Below, in pieces: positions 48,315 to 60,012 of a stretch of DNA of 64,000 nucleotides. Every line of letters begins with the position of its first letter. The stretch's first letter is position 1. The notes beneath the pieces were generated by a model. It saw only the letters and a list, made by a program, of their open reading frames with translations. It did not search any database and was not told where the DNA came from. A program made the translations under genes and the position numbers. Origin of the DNA: Apus apus (taxonomy: Eukaryota; Chordata; Aves; Apodiformes; Apodidae); assembly GCF_020740795.1 (NCBI RefSeq), contig NC_067289.1:21286608-21350607 (forward strand). Reading direction: 5' to 3'.

Positions 48315-50926
48315 ATATTAAACTCTACTGGGAAGAGCTATCTGAGAACAAAGTTAAATCTAAAAACCTTCTACAAGTCTCACAAAAATTGTGGCAATAG
48401 TGACTGCCAGTGAATCAGATCAAATAAAAGCTGGACTCCACTCACTCTCACAAGACTCACCAAAGCTCTTGAGCCATTTGAATGGTATTAAGGACATTTA
48501 GAAGCAGAGACAAGCAGACCACCTATCTAGCCATAGAAGTTTTAATTTGGAAATATTCTTAAGACTGAGCCAGTCTTCTAAGTTCAACTACTTTCTTAAG
48601 ATAATGACTCTTGACTTCTGCATTTCACTCTCTTTTCTGTCTGCACATTAGTTTAATAACTTGTACAACAAGAATCTACTTTTAGGAATGAGTGAAGAGT
48701 AGTAGCCTCTTACTATGGTAACATCAACAACAACATCATAATAAAAATGTGAAATATGCATTTGAAAGAGCTTTGAGGGCTGCATAAATAGAAATACTGG
48801 TACAGATGACCCTGAAAGGTTTCAAAAGTTTGTTAAATCAAAGTGAAAAGAAGAGATAACAGCATGGGCAAACCAACTAGTTTTTTTAGATCGCTCAGCC
48901 TAGTTTAGATAACTGGACAGATGCCATTTGCTTTGGAAATCCTGTGCACAGCAGCCTAGTATTTTCTCATGGGAAAAGATTCTACAAGAAGTGTTGCTTT
49001 TTCTCAAAACTATCAGCCACCAGGAAGGCAGAAGTCCCTGGGGAAGGTGACAGACGGTGAAGGGAGAAGAGCAGAACCTGATACAACCCTATGACTGTCT
49101 GCTTCAGGGAAAAGATAAATAGAACTGGTTTTGGTTGGCATAGCTACTTATTTTGATTGAAGTACATGAAGTGATCCAAGTTCATACAAACAACATCTGA
49201 AAAATTACTTTGCTTTGAACAGTAAGTTTTCAGTTCCATCATTAGAAAAAAGATTGGGTAGTAGAAAGGAGAGGGGAAAACCCACCAGAAAACAATACTC
49301 CCCATTAAAAAAAAACACCACAAACCACATTTTCTCCAATTTCAAAAGCAAAAAGGTTTAAATGATGAATAAACATAGTGCAAAATAAGAAAGCCTTAAC
49401 TCCTGATCAGGCAGCTAAAGTAACTGTACACTGGAAGAATGCACTGGGTTTACAGAGCCATGTGTACATGGGTGGTTAAACCTTTGCTTACTGATCTACC
49501 CACTAACAAGGGCAAAGCATTGCTGGGTGTGGAGCTGCATTTCCCTTTTAGTTTCAGGAAATGCATCCTCGGCACCTTACAACACTACAGAGTGGTGAGT
49601 TTATCCTCTTCCTCCCAAGGGGTGGATGGTGGGATGAAAAACACTCTAGTGGGAGCCTCCTCTCAAAATGCTGCATACAGGCATTTGACAGAGGCTTTTC
49701 TAGTATCTTAAGAAGTGTAATTAATAGAGTCCTTGATCTTATTTCATATTATGTTATTGATTTGCTTCAGATTGAAGAGTCATTACATTCATATTTAATG
49801 GTCTTTCCAGTAAAAAACAACAACAACAAAAACACCCAACAAACCAAAACAAACAGAAAAGTGAAAACTGTCTGAATTTCCACTGGACTCTGGCAAGTTA
49901 CCCATATACAAATAAACAAATCAACAGTAACAGTTACCTTACAGAACCCTGCTACATGTTTGCAGATTGATTACAGAAACACACTCTAGAGTACACAGCC
50001 TTCGTAAAATTTTGTATTATCCAAAATCCCAGTAACAACAACGCCTCTCCTGTCCTCAACTCATTTCCAAGTGGCAGCTACCACACTTGAAAACAAGCAG
50101 TGATCGAAACAGATCTCTCTTAAATATGACATCACATTTTTAAAGCAGAAGCTGATAGATGTGCTTTTTAGATACATTTCCATTTACTTGTCTTCCCTTT
50201 GCCAGATATCTACACAAGGTTAAAATGTGTCTCTTGCTCTTCCCTCCTTTGTTGCTGTCTTCATCTGCTGCATGGTGTCCTGACACACACAAATACACAC
50301 ACTCCCTACCACCACTTCTGACTTTGGAGCACAATAAGACTGATGGAAGCTCTTAAGCCTTCCAGCAGAGACAGGAATCTTTCCAGATGATACCGGGAAA
50401 GCAAGAATGGATTTATCTGTCTCTAACATAGCTGGATGTGGCTACCCTTCTTCTGCTGATTACACCACCATAAAACTCTTTGTAAATTGCCACTATCATT
50501 CCCAGGCCCTGCACTTTGTCAGACATGCACAAACAGCTAGCTTTGGCTTTCTGGACAAGTGGCAGAGTAACCCAGACCCAGCTCCCATGTCCTGCTGAAC
50601 CACAGCAGGATCTCCTCAATGGATGTTAGGCCTTGGAAATGGCCCTGGGGAAGGGGAGAAGGAAGAAGGAAGAAAGATGGAGAGAAGGGAGGTGGGAGGA
50701 GAGCATGTGGTGGTGGGAGAAACACCTCGTGCTGCAGCATCTCTGCTCCAGCTCAGGTGCTTCCTCACGTCCCTGCCCCAGCCTGCCATGCTCTGAGCTC
50801 CTCCAGCTGGGTGGCACAGCCACAGCAGGCAAGCCAATGTCTGCAATTAAGTGGAAACCAATTACTGTTGAGAGAACTGATACTGGAAAAAAATCAGTTA
50901 TTTATTTTTTTGTAGAAGTAGCATAT

Positions 50927-51358
50927 AGGGCCATAAAGACAATCTGAGGGCTGGAGCACATCTGCTCTGGAGACAGGCTGAGGGAGTTGGGGTTGTTCAG
51001 GCTGGAGAAGGCTCTGGGGAGACCTTAAAGCACCTTCCAGTGGCTGAAGGGGCAACAAGAAATCTGGGGAGAGACTTTTTACAAGGGCATGGAGTAACAT
51101 GACAGGACAAAGGGTAATGGTATTACATTGAAAGAGGGCAGATTTAGATATTAAGAAAAATTCTTTCCTGTGAGGGTGGTGAGACACTGGCACAGGTTGC
51201 CCAGAGAAGCTGTGGATGCCCCATCCCTGGAAGTGTTCAAGGGCAGGCTGGATGGGGCCTGGAGCAAGCTGGTCTTGTGGAAGGTGTCCCTGGCAGGGGG
51301 GTTGGAACTAGATGATCTTTAAGGTCTTTTCCAACCCAAACCAGTCTGTGATTCTATA
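50927..51358 (+). mobile_element. CR1 LINE, 3' fragment of about 430 bp
   Basis: A + strand CR1 from 'gggccataaagacaatctga' through 'gggttgttcaggctggagaa', 'gatgccccatccctggaagt' and 'tggaactagatgatctttaa' to the terminal GATTCTATA. Antisense to FNDC3B. Small deletions are visible against the usual CR1 3' region. Confidence 0.93.
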
Positions 51359-54300
51359 TAGACATGTACAAAGTTTTGCAATAAAACCACTTCCTGAATT
51401 CTTCCAAGTTTTTCAGTAATGGTTTCTAAGCTCAAATACCCAAAATGTCCTGGAAAGGTGGTTTTAAAATCTGACAATCACAATTTGAAAGTAAGTTTTT
51501 TTTTGAAAATGAAGAGACTCTATTTGGGACTACTACCTAATTCTGCAGAGCTTGCACCAATAATACTTGTATTCATTCTCACATTTTCCCACTGCATCTT
51601 GTAAACATTTAGAAAAAAATAAATTGGACTAGGCAAATTTAGAAACCATTAGAAGATCTTTAACAGACCATTCTATCCTATAAGATTCTTGACCCAGGAA
51701 AATAAACACATTAAATATGATGCTATTTTCAGATTAGTTAGAAAATCCTTTGTATGGTATTCCAACAAACGGAAAAATCACTTTTGAATTCATCTTCAGA
51801 GTCTGACATGAGAAGAGTTTGATTTGCTAGTTCCCATAAATGCAATGCCACCAGTTGCAATGCATGTGCCCATGGAGACCTGTGGGAGTTAAAATGCCAG
51901 ACTTCAAAAGGGAGGAGAAGCAGCACAGAAGCAGGGTGCTCCAGCAGCAGCAGCCTGAACAGAAGGGACAGTAATCACACCCAGCCCCCAGGACAAGCCA
52001 GCCCCACTCAGACTGTACTTTTCTGGGGCTGCAACAAGACTTAGTTTTACATTCTGAAGCAGAAACGTTGTTTTATAACCCACTTCAGCATTGCTAACTT
52101 GAGCATCCAGGTGCATCCTTCTCTCAGCCTGGAAGATCTTTTCCTCAGCACAGTTTAGCAATTTTACGTGTCTCGAATTTTTATTCCTAAACCAAATTAA
52201 AATTAAGCACTGTTACTAAAATTTAATAAGACTGTTATATAGTTCTGGAAACTATATAACTTCAGAAGAAAATAAGCACTCTTGAAAATCAGCAGTTGTT
52301 TTGCAGTGAAGTATCTCAACAGCACAATTAATGATGGAAAGCACTGAGCAAAGCTTGGGAACAGTGTGTAACAGAAAATTGCTATTTCTATTACTGTTGA
52401 ATACTTATTTATTAACTCACTTCCAGTTACATTGATTCACAGAAAACCAGCCCAAGTATTATTACCCTATAATCCAAGCTTCCAGAGCTTCATGGCTATG
52501 TCAATATAATGGAAAGACTACAGAACTCTCAGACATCTTTCTGCAGCTGCTCACCAGCAGTGATGTTTACACAGTGCTCTTCCGAGGCACCTGGTTTTTG
52601 CCATAGGGGTGCTGGTCTGTGTCTGCCATCGGAGAAGTCCTCTTGAAATCAGCCCCATGCTGGCCATCAGCTTGTATGGCAGAGGTACAGACACAGTTCC
52701 TCCTGCCTTGAATGTATTTTGGGATACAAATCCTTCTCAGGGCACAGGGGCTGGATTTGTTACTAAGACACAGAGGCCATCAAACTCATCAGGTTCTAGC
52801 CCACCTCCAGCAAGAGCCCAGAGCTTGTGCAGTGTCTGCCTGAGTTGCTCATGTGTGGCCATTCCCACACTGAAGCTGGAAGCAGTGGACCACCAATGCC
52901 AGACCTAAGCTAACAACTCCAATGGGGTGGACACACACAGACACGCTGTTAGAGTCACACCAGTATGCCAAACAATGCTCCTTTCCAATTTTGGACCTAG
53001 TGGATTCCTAATAACCAAGATTTGCTTTCAATTTCGGGTTCCCACAAAAACACTGACAGTGAAATTCCACCGCAACTAAAACATAGAAGCCCTTTGCTGG
53101 TTTACTTCAAATTCTGCTGAAACTTTGGCAAAAGAGTTCAGAGTCGCAAACCCAGTAGTGTTTGGCTTGTTTAGTCTAGGGAGAAACAAGGCCTGGAAGA
53201 AAACATGTTCACTGCTTTTAAACACAGCAGGGAATAAACATGAGAGAGAGAAGAGCTGGTTGAGTTAAACAAAGTTGACACGAGAAGAAAAACCATTGCT
53301 GAACAAACTTAGAAATGAGACCAGTGATGTTCTGGAATACTCCTAATTGAAACAGGGTGGGCAAAAAACCCACCACCTTTTAGGACACAGCTTGATTAAC
53401 CTGTTTCTTAGGGATACATTCATCAGGGCAGAGGCATTTCCTCCTGAAAGACAGGTGTTAAGATAGGCTGGAAGAAGAAATATCAATGGAAGAGTGAATG
53501 ACTAAAAGCAAAACTACTTTAGCATGTCTCTTTTTCTGCTACTCAAAGTACTTCAAACTAGATGAGGTGCTTTTGCAACTCAACTGCAGTCCCTTGTCTT
53601 CCCTGACAGGCACGAGATGCAAGAATTGGGAGGTTTTTTTCTCTTGTTTTATTAAAGACCTTTCATAAATTATTACCTCTGATTAGTCATCATTGGTTTG
53701 TGCTCTTCACAGTTCTTTTTTGGTAGAAACTTAGTCTTACAACAATATTTAGAACAGTTGCAATTAATAGCTGTGCTTTACCCTTTTCATTTGGACCACA
53801 GACATGCAGACTCCCTGACTAAAAGTAAGTGGTTTAATATGGTCCTTTGTACAAAATAACATAGGAAAAAAAAAAGTAAAAAAAAATTAAAATCCAGTAT
53901 GATCTCAATGTAACAACACCTTCCATGGCATCAGGAGTAAGAGCTGCGTGGACGAGACTGCAGTATGATTAAAAAGAGTCTTGTCTTGCACATCTTTTCA
54001 CTCTGTATTTCCATTCCCAGGCTTTGAAGACAGGAACATTTTCCTAAAGAAAAGCTGTAAACAACTAAGAACCAGTTTGAAAAAGAGACTGAAGAAGGAA
54101 GACTTCAGTGAAGAACTGAGATGGTCCATTCTGGCTGTCTGGACCATGTTGCTCAAAGCTCTCATTTTGCTTTAGCCATTTTGACTCTTGAACTTTTAGA
54201 CTCTGAAGAGAAACCAGGGAGAATGAGACTGCCCAAAGACCATGCAGTTCCACAGCTGGGTAGCCAGTCAACAGAAACTCTTCAACTTCTTATTAGTTTT

Positions 54301-55589
54301 ATTAGTTTTTTTATTATTCTTCAATTACTTGACTTTTGTGGTCTGGCTGAGGGTAAGATAACGTGTACTTCATTCCTGCCTTTGCCAAAGAGGATGACAG
54401 TGTTACAAGTCACTGAAGAGCTGGAGACAGTGACAACATGGTCATGTTTCCTGGATCTGTATGAGTGATGTGAAACAGAGGGGTTCTGAATCACCCATTT
54501 CCTATTTTGCCTTCTTTTTCCAGATTGCCAGAAGAATTTATATATACACTTCTAATAAATCTACATCTTTATTTTATATTACATAGTTTTAAAATCTGTT
54601 CAAGGCCAAGATCAGGAACCATGCCCCAGGCACCACAAGATGTTCCTCACTTTAAATAACCCCTAGTATACATATCTGCATACTTGCCACAAGAAGTTCT
54701 CTTTTTTGGGTGCATAACAAAATTTCAGAAATTAACTTCTGATCTAAAAGCTACGAGACCTGTAGAACTGTGACCTTGAATACAAAGGAAAAAACCACAA
54801 TACATTACAGAAGGTCTGTGCCATGTCTAATTGTACAACTGTGCAATTAGATTCAGTTTTCATTAGAACAGTACTTAAAATAGAATTTCTTTTGTCACTT
54901 CTTCTGCTGTATTGCTGTTGATTGCCTGCATGGAACTTTTTTTTTTTTTTTTTAAATTAGCAATTAGGGAAAAAACAGGTAAGTCTGAACATTAAAATAA
55001 TATTGAAATGTTGGCAATGTCACTTAAAAATTTAGACTCTAAAGCAATATAAATATACTGTTTTTAAATTCAAGTTATATTTTAATGAATCTCCATGTGC
55101 TAGAAACAAAAAACAGCTGTAGCTATAAAAATAGAAGTTCATTATGTGTAAATTGCTATCCCCTCACAGGAATCAATACAGTTAATATTATACAACCATG
55201 GAACAGAACTGCTAAGCATCTGAAAAAACATGAGATATCACATTCTAATTTTAGTTACTTTCCATTTTAAAAATCTAACTTACCTTCCAGAGTAGCCTTA
55301 CCCTAGCACAGCAACTTAAAAAGGAGGAGAGGTCAGAGATCATGCAAGGATAAGAGAAAGAGATAAAAAAGGGGGGAGCAAACCATATTTGACCATGAAG
55401 TACTACAATTAATTTCAAAAAGTAATTATTGTAGATTTCTACGCTCCCTCAGCTGGTTGGCTGGGTCATTTGTTGGTTGTTTTGGTTTTTTTTCATTCAC
55501 TTTATATGCCATAAACATTTTCCACGTAAAACTAAGCTGTGTGATCTCATCCTGAGTGCTCTGTACCATGTTAAAAAAATGATGCTCAC

Positions 55590-55870
55590 CGGTATGAGGT
55601 TTCTGGCAGCAAATCCTCGATAACATAACTTGTGACATTCCCTACTGGAATGCTGACATCACCCAGGTCAATGTTGTAGGATGTAATCTCAGCTCCATTA
55701 TTGCATGGCTCTTCCCAGTTCAGTACAAGGCACACAGAGGGTGAGAGCTGACAGGCATCCACGCGCTCGTCCTCCAGCACAGAGAGGGTAGAGACTGCAT
55801 CAGGCACCGAGGCGGGGATCCTGCAGGTTACCAGCTTGCTGTAGGGTCCAGCTCCTGCCTGGTTAATAGC
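55590..55870 (-). CDS. FNDC3B: FNDC3B coding exon (fifth from the end)
   Basis: Encodes 93 full residues and two bases of a split Arg codon, from Ala-Ile-Asn-Gln-Ala-Gly to Pro-Glu-Thr-Ser-Tyr. It closes one FN3 domain (Gly-Ala-Gly-Pro-Tyr-Ser turn) and contains most of the next (Leu-Val-Leu-Asn-Trp-Glu-Glu-Pro core and Val-Ile-Glu-Asp-Leu-Leu-Pro strand). Acceptor CATACAG, donor ACCG|GTGAGC. 281 nt, phase 0 in and phase 2 out. Confidence 0.96.
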
Positions 55871-56769
55871 CTGTATGATAAAAAAATACCGGTTTAGGAC
55901 AGATGTTCTCTTTCACATCTCTGTTGAGTTCATAATAATGACCTGTGCAGCCTGGGAGAGTTGCAAGGATTCCTCAGAGGATACACACTGCTGGATTATT
56001 CTCTAAAACATGACTCATACCCTCTGCCTATACTACAGCAATATTACAGAAATTAATATCTTCTTTTGTTACTCACAAGTATCTCTCAGATAAATTGGAG
56101 AATATTTAATAAAACTTAACAGTAACCTTTTTATCAGCAGCAAACCTTGTTTAGTAAGGGAAAATGTCACAGTCATGCTGTCAGTGGCAGGTGCCATTAC
56201 ATGGTTCAGCAAATTGACCACCCTAAATTGTTGAGTTGCCCTGTATAAAACCCTCAGAGCACTGCAGAGTGCAACATCAGAGGTTCTCGACACGCAGAGT
56301 AACCTTGGACATAAGGGGTGTTGAGCTTGCTGAGAGCTACACTGACTCCTAACTCAAGAGGGTGGACAGGAAATTTCATGCTAAAAAATTTCTAAGAACA
56401 CAGAAACTCAGCATGACATGAAGTCTATGATGCAGATTTCCCCAGAAGTCCCAGATCACTAGGAAGCCATCACCAAAGAACATAGCTCAATGTTTTCCAT
56501 AAGAGATGACAGCAACCTATTATCAAGCTTCTTATATTGACTCAGAGATCCAGGATCCCAGTGGAAACCAAATTTCAAAATCTGGCCCACTTCTGCTCAT
56601 TAATTACAAAGCCTTGTTGTCTTTGCAAGCTCAACATTGCACAATGGTAGAGATCTTTTGTTTTTTATCAGTTGATGCTCAGTCAGTGGAAAAGGCTGTG
56701 TATGTTACACTGCAATGGCCTAGGAAATGGCTAACATTACCTCCTTGGGACTATTCTAAGCTCCCATGC

Positions 56770-57130
56770 ACACAATCACAGAACCAAGTAGGCTGGAAGG
56801 GACCTTGGGACACATCTAGCCCAACCTGCTTCTCCAAGCAGAGTCAAAGCTGAGTACAAACCAGGTTGCTCAGGTTTTTGTCCAGTTGGGTCCTGAAAAA
56901 TTCCAAGGATGGAGACTGCACAGCCCTCTCTGGATCACTGTTACAATCCCTAATTGCTAGCACAGTGCTAACGTTTTTTTTTTCTATCTCATCTGAACAT
57001 CTCTACTTCAGCCTCTGCCTGCAGCAAAACTGGACATAATATTCCAGGTTCTCATAAATGGCATGAAAGGAGCAACACCCCCTCCCCTTGATCTGCTAGC
57101 TGGGTTCCTCGCCATATAGCCCAGCATGCC
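56770..57130 (-). mobile_element. CR1 LINE, diverged 3' fragment
   Basis: Reverse-complement CR1 of a different, older-looking type: 'aatcacagaaccaagtaggc', 'tggaagggaccttgggacac', 'atctagcccaacctgcttct', and 'actggacataatattccagg' further on. Similarity is patchy after about 56950, so the 5' boundary is approximate. Confidence 0.75.
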
Positions 57131-57209
57131 ACTAGCCCACTAGGCACATGGAGAGGTTATGACAGATTGAGCTACAGGAGGTCCAGAAGATGCAGACCTT
57201 CAAAAGCAA

Positions 57210-57472
57210 TTTTTTTCAAGGCCAGGTTGGATGGGGCTTTGAGCAACCTGGTCTAGCACAAGGTGTCCCAACCAAAACCAGTCTATGATTCTGGAACAGG
57301 CTGCCCAGGGAAGTTGTGGAAGCCTCATCCCTGGAAGCGTTCAGGACCAGGTTGGATGGGGCCCTGAGCAACATGGTCTAGATGAAGGTGTTCCTGTCCT
57401 TGCAGGAGGGTTGGAACTAGATCATCTTTAAGGTCCCTCCCAATTCAAACCATTCTGTGATGATTCTATGAC
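57210..57472 (+). mobile_element. Two abutting CR1 3' ends
   Basis: The first piece (57210-57294) reads 'ggccaggttggatggggctt' to 'accagtctatgattctgg' and lacks the usual 'ggttggaactagatgatctt' segment. The second (57294-57472) restarts at 'aacaggctgcccagggaagt' and repeats 'accaggttggatggggccct' before a normal terminus, ATTCTGTGATGATTCTATGA. This is either two insertions or a local duplication with a deletion. Confidence 0.9.
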
Positions 57473-59862
57473 ATTGCCCAGCATTGTCCATCATCCACGC
57501 TTCCTTTGCATCTGGAAAAGTGAGCCCAGGCTCCCATCAGATTAAAACTAATCAGAAACCTCAGGTTAACAATGTTGCCGGATTCCAACAGCAAGGGAAG
57601 AACATGTCAAACAATTGTTTGATTTCTTATCTATGCTTAATGGTAGCAAGTAACTCATTTCTGCTCTGCATAATACAAACACAAAGCCATGTTCTGTTTT
57701 TCCAGGAGGCGTTTTGTTCAATTGAAGAAAGAGATAATAAAGTTAAGTTTGTCAGCCTTTAAAAAGCCCTTCAAAACAAATCCTGCTCCAGGGACATCTT
57801 CTGTCTCACTCCTAAGAGTGAGCCTTGTTTCGTGGTCTGCCAATGATATTATTTGTCTTGCCTCTAAACCAGTGCTTGGCAATCTCTGTCCTGCTCCAAG
57901 CAATTTCTTTTTAGTGGTGGTTTTAGCTGCTTTATTGGACAATCTCATCATCATACCTGACAGGAATTTCACTCTTCTTTGCTTCCTAGATACTTCTCCC
58001 TCCCACCCCATCAACACTTTCTTTCCCTTTGCAGAAGCCACAATTGTTTTCAGGAATACTCATTACAGGAAAAACATTGGGCAACAGCAAAGACAAATTA
58101 TCTGCCCTGCAGTTATATATGCCTGATTCTTCAGTTCTCCCTTTTTATTGAGTTACTGTAGATTGAGATAGCAATACTGTGTGTGTTCAGATAAAGGCAG
58201 AGTAAATGTGGTTTGGAGAATCTTTATTTATAAAAAGTAAAAGAAAGATTTTCCTGTTAAAGCTGCTAACAGCTGAGAAACACAGCTATTAGTCTCTCCT
58301 TTTTCATTTTAAAAAGAGACTAAAATTTCTGATACTATTTAACTTTCCGCATTTGTCTACTTTATGTACCTTGGTTTTTTTGGTAACTGATTCAATGTTA
58401 CTGTGTAACTCATAACAAATTTTTCTCCATAGGGCACACAGATCTAGAGGATGAAGCCCTCTATAAAGTAATGCATGGGTCACTGATGGACTCCAGAAAC
58501 TGTCTCAGTGCAGCAGTGCATTTCACTGGATTAAATTCTATTGGCTGCATTAAAAATGGGGTAGAAATACACCACATTTTTGTGGCAGGTCACTCAAAAC
58601 AAATGCCCACTCGTGATCAAAGATGCCACACAGCTGGCTGTTTCCATTTTTAACACTAACACCTCCTGGACCTCACCACAGAGGTGGGCTCAGGGTTTCC
58701 TCCCTGCCTGCTGGACGCTGAACGTTTTCCCTCCTGCACAAACAAGAGGCACTTTCTGTCTCCTGCTTCCAAACCACTCACACATACTCTTGCAGTTCAC
58801 CTTCCCCAGTGTGAACAGACAGCCAGCTATGGCCCAGTCAGAAAATACTGTGTACTCAGAGGTGTGGGGCCTGAACAGCACTGGCTGCTGGCCAGCTGCT
58901 CCAAAGCTACTTCATAAAAATAAAAAAATAATTTAAAAAAATGGAAAGTCTTGTTTAAAAAAAAATGAATTAAGAAGGAAATGCTCGACAGAAGCATGTT
59001 GTCCTTGATCAAAGAAAGGACCCTGGGTGGTCCACCACTGTCCACATGGGTGGGTATGTGAACTTTTGGTTGGATTACTGGTGGTATTTTGTCTTTGCAT
59101 GCAAATAAATCTTGTGGAAGAGTATCTTGGGCAAAAAAATATTCTTATTTCACTCCTACTTTACTTTCCATTTATTTTTCAGTAGACATAAAGGAGAAAA
59201 CATGCTGCATTTTTATTTTCACATATATATAAGAAATCCATTAGCTTTTTTTACTGAAAATAATTGCAGAGAGAGATCAAAGAAAAAAAATAATACAGAG
59301 ACTCTGTATGAGATTCAACCTTACAAGTCTAAGAGACAAAATGGCAAAGATGAGGACTCACTTTCTGGCAGCTACCACATCTATATACATAGGAATCCAC
59401 TCAGCTGGATTGCTTCACTTGATAAATGAAACAGATGTTGGAGTTTATTATTTAAGAGTAGGGGAATCTTCAACATCCACTTGGGAGGTAGATGTTGTTT
59501 ACCTCTCATTACCAAGAAAAAATTAAAATATTTTTGGAATTGTCTAAAACATTATTGTTTTGTTTTAATATCAGAGGTCAAGGTAGCTGTTAAAGGCATT
59601 ATTCACTGAAAATAAAGCACATGATACACAAGTGAGTGTTAAAAGTTGTACCAACTCCCTCATTTACCACTTTTGAGTCATGCAGAATCTAAATTGTTCA
59701 GTTCCACAGCAACAGTTTGCATTATTTAAAATAAATGTACATTCCTTATGACTTACAGAGCACATAACTTCATAGTGGTTAGTGATAAAAATAAAAACAG
59801 TGGAAGGAAACTCTGTTTACATCTTGGATTGCAATGCATGCAAATCCTCCTTACTTCCATAC

Positions 59863-60012
59863 CTGTAGCCTACAGCAGTAATGCGCTGCCACCGACAATC
59901 CACTTATCTCAAAACAGGTATCTGTGCCACTATATGCAAGCTGTAGAGATTCCTCATCTTCTCCCCACTCTAATCTGTATTCAGAGATGTCAGCACCAGA
60001 ACATTCAGGACT
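59863..60012 (-). CDS. FNDC3B: FNDC3B coding exon (sixth from the end)
   Basis: Encodes exactly 50 residues, Ser-Pro-Glu-Cys-Ser-Gly to Cys-Cys-Arg-Leu-Gln, in phase 0 on both sides. It is the central part of an FN3 domain: the Ile-Ser-Glu-Tyr-Arg-Leu-Glu-Trp strand and the Phe-Glu-Ile-Ser-Gly-Leu segment match the family. Acceptor TTGCAG, donor CTACAG|GTATGG. The usual Tyr-x-x-Arg core reads His-Tyr-Cys-Cys-Arg here. Confidence 0.95.

Larger units (their letters stand above)
47676..55589 (-). other. FNDC3B: FNDC3B intron (7.9 kb)
   Basis: Contains CR1 pieces at 48207-48314 (minus) and 50927-51358 (plus), an A/C-rich tract (49813-49862), a purine-rich G/A tract (about 50641-50700) and an 18-base poly(T) near 54938. 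No further exon was recognised. Confidence 0.85.
55871..59862 (-). other. FNDC3B: FNDC3B intron (4.0 kb)
   Basis: Contains three CR1 pieces: a minus-strand one (56770-57130) and two abutting plus-strand 3' ends (57210-57294 and 57294-57472). An open stretch at 57689-58126 has no recognisable domain or splice support. Remaining sequence shows nothing I can name. Confidence 0.85.

Noticed and set aside
50616-50947. Overlapping open frames on both strands around 50.6-50.9 kb
   Set aside because: They come from a purine-rich G/A tract and the start of the CR1 copy at 50927; low complexity and no gene context.
57689-58126. 145-codon plus-strand open frame with a hydrophobic segment
   Set aside because: No clear ATG start and no recognised domain. 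The hydrophobic run is explained by T-rich sequence.
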